A program made the position numbers and the translations under genes. Shown one piece after another: positions 23,709-33,085 of a DNA stretch of 64,000 nucleotides. This stretch comes from Kribbella steppae (GTDB lineage Bacteria > Actinomycetota > Actinomycetes > Propionibacteriales > Kribbellaceae). The notes under the pieces were generated by a model. It worked only from the letters and a program-made list of their open reading frames with translations, made no database searches and was not told the DNA's origin. How positions within the stretch are numbered: position 1 is the first letter of the stretch; every line of letters starts with the position of its first letter. The DNA lies in the NCBI RefSeq assembly GCF_004342025.1, contig NZ_SLWN01000005.1, positions 434,001 to 498,000 of the forward strand. Direction: 5' to 3'.

Positions 23709-25655
23709 ATGGTCAGGTGGGTCCTGGTCTTTGGGCTGGTGGTCGCGGGGGCGACGTACAGCAACGAAGCGGTAGCGGAGGACAACCCGGGGATTGCGGT
23801 GGCGAGGGACCTGCCCGAGCCGCCGGGTGCGCAGTTCGTGCCGGGGGCAACGAATGTGGTTCCGGCGACCGCTGCGCCGGCGAGCGACATCAAGGCGAAG
23901 ACCGAGGCCAGAACGACGGCGGAGGCGGAGGCGGCAGTTGCCGGCACGTACACGTGTCCCGGGTTCAGCTCGGTCGACGACGCGACGCCGTTGTCGTACA
24001 TCATGCAGGACTACTACGCCTGGGGTGGGTTCAAGGCGTACAAGGTCGGCAACGGCAGCGGCAACATCAACTGGAAGCTCAACCCGTACGGCAATCCGAG
24101 CTGGTACATGTGGTTCCACTCACTGCGTTGGCTGGGGCAGGGAATCGTCGCGGCCAGCCAGGGCGACGCGAACGCGATCGCCCGCGTGACCACGATCGTG
24201 AGTGACTGGGTGATCGACAATCCCTATTCCTGGAAGGGAAATGTCGGCGCCTGGGAATCGACGATGCATCGCACCAACGTGATCATCTGCACACGACAAG
24301 CAGTGCTGACCGGCCTGAAGGTCACCACCCTGCCGGCGCGGTACCAATGGCTCGACAAGGCCTTGCTCGACCACGCCGCGTTCCTGGTCTACAACTGGAG
24401 CGGCGCCTGGAATCACGGCACCGACGAGAGCATCGCGCTGTTCGGTGTCGGCTGCACGCTCAACCGCGCGGACTACAAGACACTCGCGCAGCAACGCCTC
24501 GCCTCCGGCATCACGACCGCGATCGACTCTCAGGGGTCGACCAACGAGCAGTCGACGGCATACGCGCAGTTCAACTATTCCCTCTGGGGCCGTGCGGTCG
24601 ACGTACTGCGGGCCTGCGGCGCCGACCCCGGTACGACGATCACCACGAGACGCGCCCTGATGGCGAATTGGCTGGCCCTGGCCACGAACTCACTGGGCAA
24701 TCTCCACCAGATCGGCGACTCCGAGGTCGTGCGTACGGCGCCCATCGCCGGCACCCCACTCGAGTACGCCGGAAGCCTCGGGGCGACCGGAATCGCACCG
24801 ACCCAACGTGTCGGGTTGTACTCAGCCGGTTACGTCTTCGGCCGCTCTGGTTGGGGCACGAGCGCCACGTTCGCGGACCAAACGTCGTACAGCATCAGGT
24901 ACGGACCGGGGCGCCAACTGCACGGGCACAGCGACCACATGTCGCTCACGTACACCGCTCGCGGAAGAGACATCGTGATCGACGGCGGGCACACCGGCTA
25001 CCAGAACGACACCTGGCGGACCTGGGCCAAGAGCCCGTTCGCGCACAGCGCGATGACGACGCCGCTGTCGGCCGACGGGTATCCGGCCACCAAGCTGACC
25101 CGGTACGCGCTCAACTCGACGTCTGATTTCTACGAGTTCTCCGACACACCCGGGACCGGGATCAGCCGTGTCCGCGCCACACTCGTGGTCAGGAATCCGG
25201 ACCTGGTCGTGACGCTCGATCGCGGGTCGGCCAAGACCGCCCAGCAGTTCCAGACGCTGTGGCATCTGCCGTCGGACCAGCAGGCGACGGTGTACTCGCG
25301 AACGACCGCACTGGCGATGCGGCCGGGTGAGGACACCCGGACGATCCTGTTCCAGGTGCCGTACCGGCAGGCGCTCCCACGCGGGGCCATCCTGCTCAAG
25401 CAGGCGCAGACCCAGCCGATCCAGGGTTGGCACTACCCGACGATCACCACCCGGCGTTCGGCGCCCACGCTGATGTTCGCGCGGGCCGGCACCACGGCGT
25501 CGATCCTGTCGTTCATCGCACCGGTGCGGGCGACTGGCGCGGTCACCTACAGCACCCGCTGGTCCGGTACGACGTACGTCGTCGACATGAGCGTGGCCGG
25601 CGTACGGACATCTATCGGAATTGCCGCTGGCGGGTCGCTCGTCCGCCTTGCTTGA
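23709..25655 (+). CDS. Secreted heparinase II/III-like polysaccharide lyase (paralogue 1)
   Basis: 648 residues from the ATG at 23709, with an N-terminal hydrophobic signal segment ('WVLVFGLVVAGATY'). An (alpha/alpha) toroid region around residues 90-330 contains 'HSLRWLGQGIVAA' and 'STNEQSTAYAQFNYSLWGRA'. The C-terminal beta-sandwich domain has 'HGHSDHMSLTYTARGRDIVIDGG', the pattern of heparinase II/III enzymes. It is probably exported and cleaves an acidic exopolysaccharide. A closely similar paralogue lies at 27150, with an SGNH hydrolase between them. Confidence 0.8.
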   Translation: MVRWVLVFGLVVAGATYSNEAVAEDNPGIAVARDLPEPPGAQFVPGATNVVPATAAPASDIKAKTEARTTAEAEAAVAGTYTCPGFSSVDDATPLSYIMQDYYAWGGFKAYKVGNGSGNINWKLNPYGNPSWYMWFHSLRWLGQGIVAASQGDANAIARVTTIVSDWVIDNPYSWKGNVGAWESTMHRTNVIICTRQAVLTGLKVTTLPARYQWLDKALLDHAAFLVYNWSGAWNHGTDESIALFGVGCTLNRADYKTLAQQRLASGITTAIDSQGSTNEQSTAYAQFNYSLWGRAVDVLRACGADPGTTITTRRALMANWLALATNSLGNLHQIGDSEVVRTAPIAGTPLEYAGSLGATGIAPTQRVGLYSAGYVFGRSGWGTSATFADQTSYSIRYGPGRQLHGHSDHMSLTYTARGRDIVIDGGHTGYQNDTWRTWAKSPFAHSAMTTPLSADGYPATKLTRYALNSTSDFYEFSDTPGTGISRVRATLVVRNPDLVVTLDRGSAKTAQQFQTLWHLPSDQQATVYSRTTALAMRPGEDTRTILFQVPYRQALPRGAILLKQAQTQPIQGWHYPTITTRRSAPTLMFARAGTTASILSFIAPVRATGAVTYSTRWSGTTYVVDMSVAGVRTSIGIAAGGSLVRLA

Positions 25656-25749
25656 ATCGGTGTCTACGGAGGGCCTGCCACGCGGCGGGCCCTCCGTGAT
25701 GCAACGAATGGAACCGCTCAACGCGTCGAGACATATAGAGGGGTAAGAC

Positions 25750-26580
25750 TTGAACCTGGGGGTGGGGCCCTTGAGACTTCGACGCGGCTTCCGCGAGCAC
25801 GTCGGAGGCCCGCTCGTCGCCATGACGGTGACGCTGCTCGTCCTGGCGCTGCTGGGTGGTGTGATGGTGCTGCTCGAGCCCGGCAAGCCGCCCCTGTCAG
25901 CGCCGGTCAGCAGTGTGTCCGGCACCGGGGCGCGATCGGTGAGTCCGGGGGCCTTCGGCTCGGGGACGCTCGGTCCGTGGCAGGACCTGGCCAAGCGCAT
26001 CTCGTCCGACGACGACATCCAGGACGCGCTGATGTTCAACGGGGTGTTCATGTTCGGCGACTCGATCGCCGTCCAGGACGGCGCGGCTCTGGAAGAGCTG
26101 CTCAGGAACCGAACCGGTGACTCCATCGCCGTCCACGACTGGTCGGGTCAGCCGACCTCGGCGGCGGTCGACGCCTTGGAGGACTGGGAACGACGGTTCG
26201 GACTGCCCAGCCGGATCGTGATGGCAGTCGGCTCGAACGACATCTTCGATCCGTCGGCGTTCGCCGCGCAGGTCGAGCGGGCCATGCACATCGCCGGGCC
26301 CTCGCGGACGGTCTACTGGGTGAACGTGCACGTCGACCGGGACCGTCAGCCGGCCGATGTCCGGGCGGCCGATCAGGCCAACAGCGCGTGGATCAACCAG
26401 CAGCTCGGGCAGGCCGCCGTACGCCACCCGAACCTGCGGATCATCGACTGGGCTGAGTATCTCGCGACCCAGCCCGGTGGGCCGGCGAAGTACCTGCGGG
26501 ACGGCATCCACACCTCTGAGCCGTTCGGCCGGAACGCTCGCAACGAGTTGATCGTCGGGGTTCTCGCAGGCTCTCGGTGA
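25750..26580 (+). CDS. Membrane-anchored SGNH/GDSL hydrolase
   Basis: About 276 residues from TTG at 25750 (AGAGGGG just upstream); an internal ATG at 25822 would still leave the membrane helix. There is an N-terminal TM (residues ~22-45). The SGNH blocks are 'FMFGDSIAVQDG' (I), 'MAVGSNDIFD' (III) and 'LRDGIHTSEPFG' (V, Asp-His). It is likely an extracytoplasmic acyl- or acetyl-esterase acting on the same glycan as the flanking lyases. Confidence 0.75.
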   Translation: MNLGVGPLRLRRGFREHVGGPLVAMTVTLLVLALLGGVMVLLEPGKPPLSAPVSSVSGTGARSVSPGAFGSGTLGPWQDLAKRISSDDDIQDALMFNGVFMFGDSIAVQDGAALEELLRNRTGDSIAVHDWSGQPTSAAVDALEDWERRFGLPSRIVMAVGSNDIFDPSAFAAQVERAMHIAGPSRTVYWVNVHVDRDRQPADVRAADQANSAWINQQLGQAAVRHPNLRIIDWAEYLATQPGGPAKYLRDGIHTSEPFGRNARNELIVGVLAGSR

Positions 26581-26619
26581 GCTTGGCAACCTCCTCACCG
26601 CTTCCCGCGTTACCAAGGT

Positions 26620-26835
26620 GTGCCTCATCAAGGTGTGCCTCGAAACCCTGCGCTCGCCGCTCGCGGCACGGTGACATCCGCGGTCATCATCGCGGTGCTG
26701 CTCGTCACTCTGCTGACGCTGATCCATCTGGAGACGCCGAGCGCCCATGCGAAGAACAGCGCGAAACGGCCTGATTCTGCAGGCGATTCTGGACTACTGA
26801 CCGTGCCCGGACGGGCAACGAGGGAACCGGAGTAG
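26620..26835 (+). CDS. Small predicted secreted or membrane protein
   Basis: A 71-codon ORF starting at GTG (26620; GTG at 26635 also possible). A basic N-terminus is followed by one hydrophobic helix ('SAVIIAVLLVTLLTLIHL') and Ala-His-Ala, a plausible signal-peptidase site, with a short polar tail. No family recognised. Its support is the compact TM/signal pattern and its position between polysaccharide genes. Confidence 0.4.
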   Translation: MPHQGVPRNPALAARGTVTSAVIIAVLLVTLLTLIHLETPSAHAKNSAKRPDSAGDSGLLTVPGRATREPE

Positions 26836-27149
26836 GGGGTCCGGACAACTTTGTTGTGTGTGGAGACATCAATACATGCAGAGGGAAGCATTTCGACTCT
26901 GGGGGATCCGATGACGGCGAGCACCATGCTGGAGTGACCAGCGGTACGACGTTTCGGCCGCGGCGATGCAACGTCCGAGCAGCCGCCGAGCGTTAGTAGA
27001 GCAACACCTGTTGGAGCAACAGCCCTGAGCGCCGCCACCTCGGGCATCGCGAGAAACCACCTGACCAGTCCTCGGGCCCCGTCCGGCCCAAATTCAGGTC
27101 TAGGCCAGAATTAGGCATGCCCTTGGGGGGCTGCAGTGAGGAACCAACC
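26836..27149. other. Intergenic leader of second heparinase-like gene
   Basis: No credible ORF. The short inverted repeat CAACTTTGTTG lies near 26847 and caacacctgttg near 27002. GAGGA at 27138 is the ribosome site for 27150. Confidence 0.4.
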
Positions 27150-29048
27150 ATGCCCGCGAAACGCCTTCGCAAGGCCGGAACGACCCTGCGACTGAGCATC
27201 GCCCTGCTGCTGAGCGCGATCGTCGTCGTGACGTCCTTGGTGATTCCCTGGGATAACTCCACGCCCGAGGCCGCACCGGATCCGACGGTTGCCCGCACTC
27301 CCGAACCGCCCACCCCGACCATCACCCAGGCGCCGAAGCAGGACGTCTACACCTGCCCGGCGTACAGCGGGATCGATCGTGCGAACCCGCTCGCCAATCT
27401 CTACCGCGACACCTTCGCCTGGGGAACGTCGGCGCCGTACAAGGTCGGCAATGGCAACGGTGATGTCGACTGGAGCCTGAACCCGTACGAGAACCCCAGC
27501 TGGTACATGTGGTTCCACTCACTTCGTTGGCTCGGACAAGGAATCGCCGCGGCCGACAAGGGCGACAAGCGCGCACTGGCCCGGGTCAGCGCGATCGCCC
27601 GCGACTGGGTGAAGGACAACCCGTACACCTGGAAGTCGAATGTCGGCGCGTACGAGTCGACCATGCACCGTACGAACGTACTGATCTGCTTGCGGCAGGC
27701 AACGTTGAGCGGGCTGAAGGTGGCGAAGTTGCCGCTCTCGTACACCTGGCTGGACAAGGCGCTGCAGGAGCATGCGTGGTTCCTGCAGAAGAACTACAGC
27801 GGTGACTGGAACCACGGCACCGACGAGAGCCTGGCCCTGTTCGGCATCGGCTGCACGCTCGGCCGGAACGACCTGAAGAAGGTCGCCGCCGATCGGCTGT
27901 CCAACGCGATCAAGACGTCGATCGACACCCAGGGCTCGACGAACGAGCAGTCGACGGCGTACGCGCAGTTCAACTACTCGCTGTGGGGACGGGCGATCGA
28001 CGTCCTGCAGAAGTGTGGTGTCGACCCCGGTACGACGATCAAGGCGCGCCGGCGCGAACTCGCCAAGTGGCTCACGCTCGCGACCAACTCGCTCGGCAAC
28101 CTGCACCAGATCGGCGACTCCCAGGTGGTGAAGACGTCTCCGGTCGAGGGGACGGTTCTCGAGTACGCCGGAACGCTCGGCCAGCGCGGGATCCGGCCGA
28201 CCCAGCGGATCGGGATCTTCGACGCCGGGTACATCTTCGGCCGGACCGGGTGGGGTGAGACCCGGCCGTTCACGCAGGAGTCGACGTACAGCATCCGATT
28301 CGGGCCGGCGCGGAAGCTGCACGGGCACGAGGACCACACGTCGGTCACCTACACCTCGCGCGGTCGCGACATCCTGATCGACGGCGGTCACTCCGGCTAC
28401 AAGTGGGACGACTGGCGGAGCTGGGCGAAGAGCCAGTTCTCGCACAACCAGATGACGGTGCTGTCCACGGCAGCCGACCACCCGGTCACCAAGCTGAACC
28501 GGTCGTCGATCAACGCAACCTCGGAGTTCTACGAGTTGAGCGACTCGCTGGGCAACGGGATCAACCGGACCCGCGGGGTGCTGGTGCTGAAGGACCCTGA
28601 CCTGATGGTCGTGCTGGACCGCGGTACGTCGGTGTCGAATGAGGAATACCAGACACTGTGGCACTTGCCGTCGGATCAGAAGGTGAGTGTCCAAGGCAAT
28701 GGATCTGCGGCGGCTGCGCGGCCGGGCGATCGGGTGAAGACCGTGTTGCTGCAGGTTCCGTTCCAGCAGGAGACCACACCGATCCAGGTGGCGACCGGGG
28801 CGACCGATCCGATCCAGGGCTGGCACTACGAGAACATCAACACCCGCAAGCCCTCGCCGGTCGTCAAGTTCACCCGCTCCGGCCGGTCGGCGTCGATCCT
28901 GTCGCTCATCGTCCCGGTCCGCACGAACGCTGCCGTCACCTACACGACCACCCAGCAAGGCGGCCGGATGCTCATCAATCTGATTGTCGACAAAGTCAAG
29001 ACCACGATCGCGGTCGCACCCGACGGCACTTTGCAACGCGTGAAATAG
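27150..29048 (+). CDS. Secreted heparinase II/III-like polysaccharide lyase (paralogue 2)
   Basis: 632 residues from the ATG at 27150. There is a basic N-terminus, a hydrophobic segment ('TLRLSIALLLSAIVVVTSLV') and a Pro/Thr-rich linker. The rest closely parallels paralogue 1 ('NPSWYMWFHSLRWLGQG', 'STNEQSTAYAQFNYSLWGRA', 'LHGHEDHTSVTYTSRGRDILIDGG'). It is probably exported or membrane-tethered. The duplication around an esterase suggests a dedicated glycan-degrading or glycan-remodelling locus. Substrate not predictable. Confidence 0.8.
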   Translation: MPAKRLRKAGTTLRLSIALLLSAIVVVTSLVIPWDNSTPEAAPDPTVARTPEPPTPTITQAPKQDVYTCPAYSGIDRANPLANLYRDTFAWGTSAPYKVGNGNGDVDWSLNPYENPSWYMWFHSLRWLGQGIAAADKGDKRALARVSAIARDWVKDNPYTWKSNVGAYESTMHRTNVLICLRQATLSGLKVAKLPLSYTWLDKALQEHAWFLQKNYSGDWNHGTDESLALFGIGCTLGRNDLKKVAADRLSNAIKTSIDTQGSTNEQSTAYAQFNYSLWGRAIDVLQKCGVDPGTTIKARRRELAKWLTLATNSLGNLHQIGDSQVVKTSPVEGTVLEYAGTLGQRGIRPTQRIGIFDAGYIFGRTGWGETRPFTQESTYSIRFGPARKLHGHEDHTSVTYTSRGRDILIDGGHSGYKWDDWRSWAKSQFSHNQMTVLSTAADHPVTKLNRSSINATSEFYELSDSLGNGINRTRGVLVLKDPDLMVVLDRGTSVSNEEYQTLWHLPSDQKVSVQGNGSAAAARPGDRVKTVLLQVPFQQETTPIQVATGATDPIQGWHYENINTRKPSPVVKFTRSGRSASILSLIVPVRTNAAVTYTTTQQGGRMLINLIVDKVKTTIAVAPDGTLQRVK

Positions 29049-29055
29049 TCGCGGT

Positions 29056-29481
29056 GTGCGCCATCAGATCCGCTTCCAGATTCGTCGCTGGGAGGAGTCC
29101 GGCCGCGAGCTCGTCCCGCTCGTCGACGGGGTGAGCCTGGCGGACCTGGTCAGTGGATTCGAGCACGCGGCCGGCTACCAACCCGCGGGAGGGTACGCCG
29201 GCCTCGTCCTCGACCACTTCAACTTCGGTGACCTCGGCAACTACCTGCACGGCGAGGCCGACTCGCCGTACTGGCGCGACGCCGTCGCCCTGCTCGGCTG
29301 CAACTGCGGCGAGGTCGGCTGCTGGCCCCTCGAGGCCCAGATCCGAGTCGACGACGAGTCGGTGACTTGGAGCGCCTTTACCCAACCCCACCGACCCGAC
29401 CGCGACTACTTGGACTTCGGTCCTTTCACGTTCCGCCGTACCCAGTACGACCAGGCAGTCCGCGAGGCTGTGGATTCCTGA
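29056..29481 (+). CDS. Conserved hypothetical protein
   Basis: A 141-residue protein starting at GTG, 7 bp after the lyase gene, probably a separate function. There is a Cys cluster 'LLGCNCGEVGCWPLEA' in the middle and aromatic-rich ends. The pattern resembles uncharacterised actinobacterial proteins; I cannot name a family. Confidence 0.6.
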   Translation: MRHQIRFQIRRWEESGRELVPLVDGVSLADLVSGFEHAAGYQPAGGYAGLVLDHFNFGDLGNYLHGEADSPYWRDAVALLGCNCGEVGCWPLEAQIRVDDESVTWSAFTQPHRPDRDYLDFGPFTFRRTQYDQAVREAVDS

Positions 29482-29483
29482 AG

Positions 29484-30053
29484 TCAGGCCGCGTGCGCGC
29501 CGACGGGGCGCCAGCCGGCGGGCGGGTCTTCGCCTACTCGGCCGTCGACGGCTTCGCGGAGGAGGTCGGCGTGGCCGGTGTGGCGGCCGTACTCCTCGAT
29601 GAGGTCGCAGACCAGGCGGCGGAGGCTGGGATGGCTTCCGTCGGGCCAGGAGATGTGCGCGAGTTGGTCGAGTCCGCCGTCGGCGATGGCGGCGGCCAAG
29701 GATGCGCGGGAGCGTTCGACGGCGCCGTCCCAGAGTGCGTAGAGCTCTTCGGGCTTGTCGTCGGCCGCGGAGTTGAGTTCCCAGTCGTTGTCGTCGTTCC
29801 ACCCGTTGTTCTCCCACGGCCCGCCGATCGGCTCGCCGCGGAGCTTGACGTTGAACAGGTAGTCCTCGTTCGCTGCCAGGTGTTTCAGCAGCGCGCCGAG
29901 CGTCAACGACGATGCACCGATCCGGGTCTGCAGCCCGGCCGCGTCCAGGTCGTCGGCCTTCCACCGGAACGTCGTACGCAACCTCTCCAGCGCACCGACC
30001 AAGTGCTCGACCTCGCTGCCGGCGAGCGGAGGTTCCCACGGAGTGTCAGTCAT
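29484..30053 (-). CDS. DinB / DUF664-family protein
   Basis: A 189-residue DinB-like four-helix bundle with 'LTLGALLKHLAANEDYLF' and 'VCDLIEEYGRHTGHADLLREAVDG', the DUF664 hallmark (metal-binding His residues). Possible mycothiol-dependent transferase. It is convergent with the hypothetical gene, 2 bp apart. Confidence 0.85.
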   Translation of the reverse strand: MTDTPWEPPLAGSEVEHLVGALERLRTTFRWKADDLDAAGLQTRIGASSLTLGALLKHLAANEDYLFNVKLRGEPIGGPWENNGWNDDNDWELNSAADDKPEELYALWDGAVERSRASLAAAIADGGLDQLAHISWPDGSHPSLRRLVCDLIEEYGRHTGHADLLREAVDGRVGEDPPAGWRPVGAHAA

Positions 30054-30110
30054 AGCGCCACGCTAAACCCGATTCCGGACGATCCCCTTCCGGAACTATT
30101 GTCGACAATC

Positions 30111-30599
30111 ATGATGCTCTGCCTCGAGTTGACGTCGCCGACCCAACTCGTCCCCGGCAGCCCGCCACCCGCCCCACTGGCTCTCGATGCGGTACGCGCG
30201 GACGCCGCGCCCCTGATCCGCACCCTCTACAACCGCATCTGGGACCCGATCGGCCCAAGCGGCCGAAGCACCTGGACCGAAGCACAATGGACTGCAGAGC
30301 TGACGTTGCCAGGAATCCATACCTGGCTGGCCGTGGTGACCGACGAGGTAGCGGGCTTCGTCGAACTCTCAGCCGAACCATCCGGCGACGTCGGCATCGT
30401 CGTCTTCGGTCTGGTCCCCGAGTACCAATCCAAAGGTTTCGGCGGCGCGCTCCTCACCCTCGCCACCCAAACCGCCTGGCACCTCAACACCCCCACGACT
30501 CGCGTCTACCTCCACACCAACCCCCACGAGCACCCCCACACCCTCCCCAACTACCAGTCCCGCGGCTTCCGAATCGTCGAACCCAAGCCCGGACAATGA
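30111..30599 (+). CDS. GNAT-family N-acetyltransferase
   Basis: 162 residues from the ATG at 30111. The GNAT core includes the acetyl-CoA loop 'LVPEYQSKGFGGALLT' and the 'LHTNPHEHPHTLPNYQSRGF' region. The stop overlaps the NUDIX start (ATGA), so they are translationally coupled. Confidence 0.82.
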   Translation: MMLCLELTSPTQLVPGSPPPAPLALDAVRADAAPLIRTLYNRIWDPIGPSGRSTWTEAQWTAELTLPGIHTWLAVVTDEVAGFVELSAEPSGDVGIVVFGLVPEYQSKGFGGALLTLATQTAWHLNTPTTRVYLHTNPHEHPHTLPNYQSRGFRIVEPKPGQ

Positions 30600-31099
30600 G
30601 CCTCTATGCTCGGCGGATGCAGGAGTACGCCGGAGTGATCGCGCAGTACGACGGCAAGATCGCCTTGATCCGAGACCACTACGAAGCCTGGGACCAGCCG
30701 TACTGGAACTTGCCGAGTGGTGGTGTCGAACCAGGCGAGTCACCCCCAGCCGGCGCGATCCGTGAACTCCGCGAAGAGACCGGCCTGCACACCACAAACG
30801 AAGCTCTCCGCCTCGTCTGGACGACCACAGTCACCAGGACCGGCGAGACCCTGTCCCAGTCCTGGAACTACGTAGCCGCAGTGACGGATCCGACGCTCCA
30901 GATAGACGATCCCGATGGCACCGTGACTGACGCGGCCTGGTTCTCACCACAGGACGCCGTACGACTCCTCCATCAGATGCCCTACCCACCCATCGCGGTC
31001 CCCGCCCTCGCCTACCTACACACAGCAGCCCACGCCACCTGGACCTTCACCCTGTCGGGCACCACTGACTGGACCTGGCTGTCAGACCCGCTCCGCTAA
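30596..31099 (+). CDS. NUDIX hydrolase
   Basis: 167 residues. The Nudix box is 'GGVEPGESPPAGAIRELREETGL' (G-x5-E-x7-REUxEExGU satisfied). It hydrolyses a nucleoside diphosphate-linked compound; the substrate is unknown. It overlaps the GNAT gene by 4 bp; the ATG at 30617 is an alternative start. Confidence 0.85.
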   Translation: MSLYARRMQEYAGVIAQYDGKIALIRDHYEAWDQPYWNLPSGGVEPGESPPAGAIRELREETGLHTTNEALRLVWTTTVTRTGETLSQSWNYVAAVTDPTLQIDDPDGTVTDAAWFSPQDAVRLLHQMPYPPIAVPALAYLHTAAHATWTFTLSGTTDWTWLSDPLR

Positions 31100-31243
31100 A
31101 CGTGCACAGGCGTGCATCGCGCGCCGTTGTTCCAGCCGGGGAGTTCGAAGGCCCAACCGGTCAAAAGTTTGGCTCCGCGCATGTCGGCTACCGCCAGCAG
31201 TTCGAAGAGCAGGTCCTCGGACCAGGCTGGGGCGACGCGGCCC

Positions 31244-32248
31244 CTACTGAGTAGGCGCCGCCTCGATCACAAAGACGTCGCTGGCGGTTGCGAATGTGCG
31301 GGTGAGGTCGAATCCGGAGGCCGACAGCAGCGAGCGGTACTCGTCGGTCGTGCGTTCCTGGCCGCCCGCGACCACGAGCATGGTGAGGTCGGAGAGCGCC
31401 GTACGAACAGGATCTGGAGACAGGTCGAGCAGTTGTTCCACCAACAGCAGGCGCCCGCTCGCCGACATCGCGCGGCGGCAGGTGCGCAGGATCTCGACCG
31501 ACTCCGCGTCCGACCAGTCGTGGATCACGGCCTTGAGGACGTAGACGTCACCGCCGGCTGGAACAGCTTCGAAGAAACTGCCACCGATGACCTTGCAGCG
31601 CTGCGCCACCCCGGCCGCCGCCAGCAACTGGTGCGCGCCGGCCGCGACGTCAGGGCGGTCGAACAACACCCCTTCGACCGAGGGGTACCGCGACAGAACG
31701 GCCGACAGCAGCAGTCCTCGACCGCCGCCGACGTCCACGACCGTGCCGAACCGGCCGAAGTCGTAGGCATCGACAACTGCGTCGGCCACCGCCCGGGACA
31801 ATGCCGTCATCGCGTCGTCGAAGACGTTCTGCTCGTCGGGATGCTCGGCCAGGTAGCCCCAGAGCGACATTCCGTGCACAGCCGCGAACCCGGTCTCGCC
31901 CGTGCGAACGCTGTGCTCCAGCGAGGCATACGCCTGCCAGTGGAACGGCCGCCCGACGAAGCGCGCCCAGCCGGCCACCGAACGCGGCGCATCGTTCCGG
32001 AAGGCGTCACCGAGCTCGGTGTTCGCGAACCTGTCGTCGCCGGTGTCGACGTACAGGCCGACAGCGACCAGGCCCCGCATCAGGCGGCGCAGAGAACGTG
32101 CATCCGTTCGCGTGGCGTCGGCGAGCTCAGCCACGCTCCTCGGGCCATCAGCGAGCAGATCGCTCAGCCCCAGCGTCGCGGCAACATGCACCGCCTGCGA
32201 GACCTGATATCCGGTGATCAGGCGATGCAACTCTCGAAAGGCATCCAT
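31244..32248 (-). CDS. SAM-dependent O-methyltransferase (plant COMT-like / polyketide type)
   Basis: 334 residues. There is an N-terminal winged-helix dimerisation domain and the SAM motif 'VVDVGGGRGLLLSAVL'. 'VLKAVIHDWSDAESVEIL' contains the catalytic His/Asp. This pattern is typical of secondary-metabolite O-methyltransferases (Methyltransf_2). No biosynthetic cluster surrounds it. About 48 codons of open frame follow on the same strand (31096-31243, ending 'NGARCTPVHV'), possibly a gene remnant. Confidence 0.88.
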   Translation of the reverse strand: MDAFRELHRLITGYQVSQAVHVAATLGLSDLLADGPRSVAELADATRTDARSLRRLMRGLVAVGLYVDTGDDRFANTELGDAFRNDAPRSVAGWARFVGRPFHWQAYASLEHSVRTGETGFAAVHGMSLWGYLAEHPDEQNVFDDAMTALSRAVADAVVDAYDFGRFGTVVDVGGGRGLLLSAVLSRYPSVEGVLFDRPDVAAGAHQLLAAAGVAQRCKVIGGSFFEAVPAGGDVYVLKAVIHDWSDAESVEILRTCRRAMSASGRLLLVEQLLDLSPDPVRTALSDLTMLVVAGGQERTTDEYRSLLSASGFDLTRTFATASDVFVIEAAPTQ

Positions 32249-32299
32249 GAGTCATTGTGCTGCCGGAGGTCGCTGCGTTCGAGGGGCACGGGCAGATTG

Positions 32300-33013
32300 C
32301 TAGGTCTGCGTCTGATCCGCCAGCATCTCGAGGTACTCGGCCAGACGGGGTTCGACCGGGACACGTGCGAGCCGTGGCTGCGCGTCTTCGAGGATCCAGT
32401 GCTTGATGTCCGTCGTGATGTCGATCGTTTCGGACCAGCCGACCTTCAGCTCGCCGCCGAGCAGCTCGCCCGCCCACCAAAGACAGAGGTCCGCGGCGTG
32501 CAGGTCCGCGGGACCTGACGGCTGTGCGTTCCACACCTCGAGCCAATGGACGAGCGGTACGGGCGTCGTCGCGAGGAAGCTGAGTACGACGCGAGCCTCC
32601 GGCTTACGTGGGTACGACGCGAGCGTCGCCTCCCACCAAACGTTGCCCACCGCAAGCATCGCCGTACGCTCATCCTCGGCCCACGTACTCCAGCACCCCG
32701 CTTCGGCGAGACGCGCCGCGATCAGCTCCTCGTCGACGTGCAGGTCGTCATGCACCATCAGCGCCATGATCCGAGGCGTCAACTTCCTGTACAGGTTGGC
32801 GAAGTCACCGAAATGGTCCGGCACCTCGGCCGCGACCCCGGGCACCAAGTCTGACGGTATCGCCGCAACCGGGCCGGCGAGCGCAGCCGCGTCCTGCTCG
32901 CTGTAGCAGTAGCCGCAGTAGTCATTCAGATCAGCCGTGACACCGTCCAGTACGTCGGCCAACCGCACCAGTGCGGCGTCGACGGCGGCATCCTGTCCCC
33001 CACGCATCGTCAT
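32300..33013 (-). CDS. Hypothetical protein
   Basis: 237 residues from the ATG at 33013, acidic, with 'YCGYCYSEQD' and several Trp residues in the middle. No family recognised with confidence. The codon pattern looks genuine and no competing frame has better content. Confidence 0.55.
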   Translation of the reverse strand: MTMRGGQDAAVDAALVRLADVLDGVTADLNDYCGYCYSEQDAAALAGPVAAIPSDLVPGVAAEVPDHFGDFANLYRKLTPRIMALMVHDDLHVDEELIAARLAEAGCWSTWAEDERTAMLAVGNVWWEATLASYPRKPEARVVLSFLATTPVPLVHWLEVWNAQPSGPADLHAADLCLWWAGELLGGELKVGWSETIDITTDIKHWILEDAQPRLARVPVEPRLAEYLEMLADQTQT

Positions 33014-33085
33014 GCTGAGATCATCCCGGCCACCTGCCACTCCCGCCAACGCAATATGCCACCGCGAGCTGACGGTCACCGCGGA

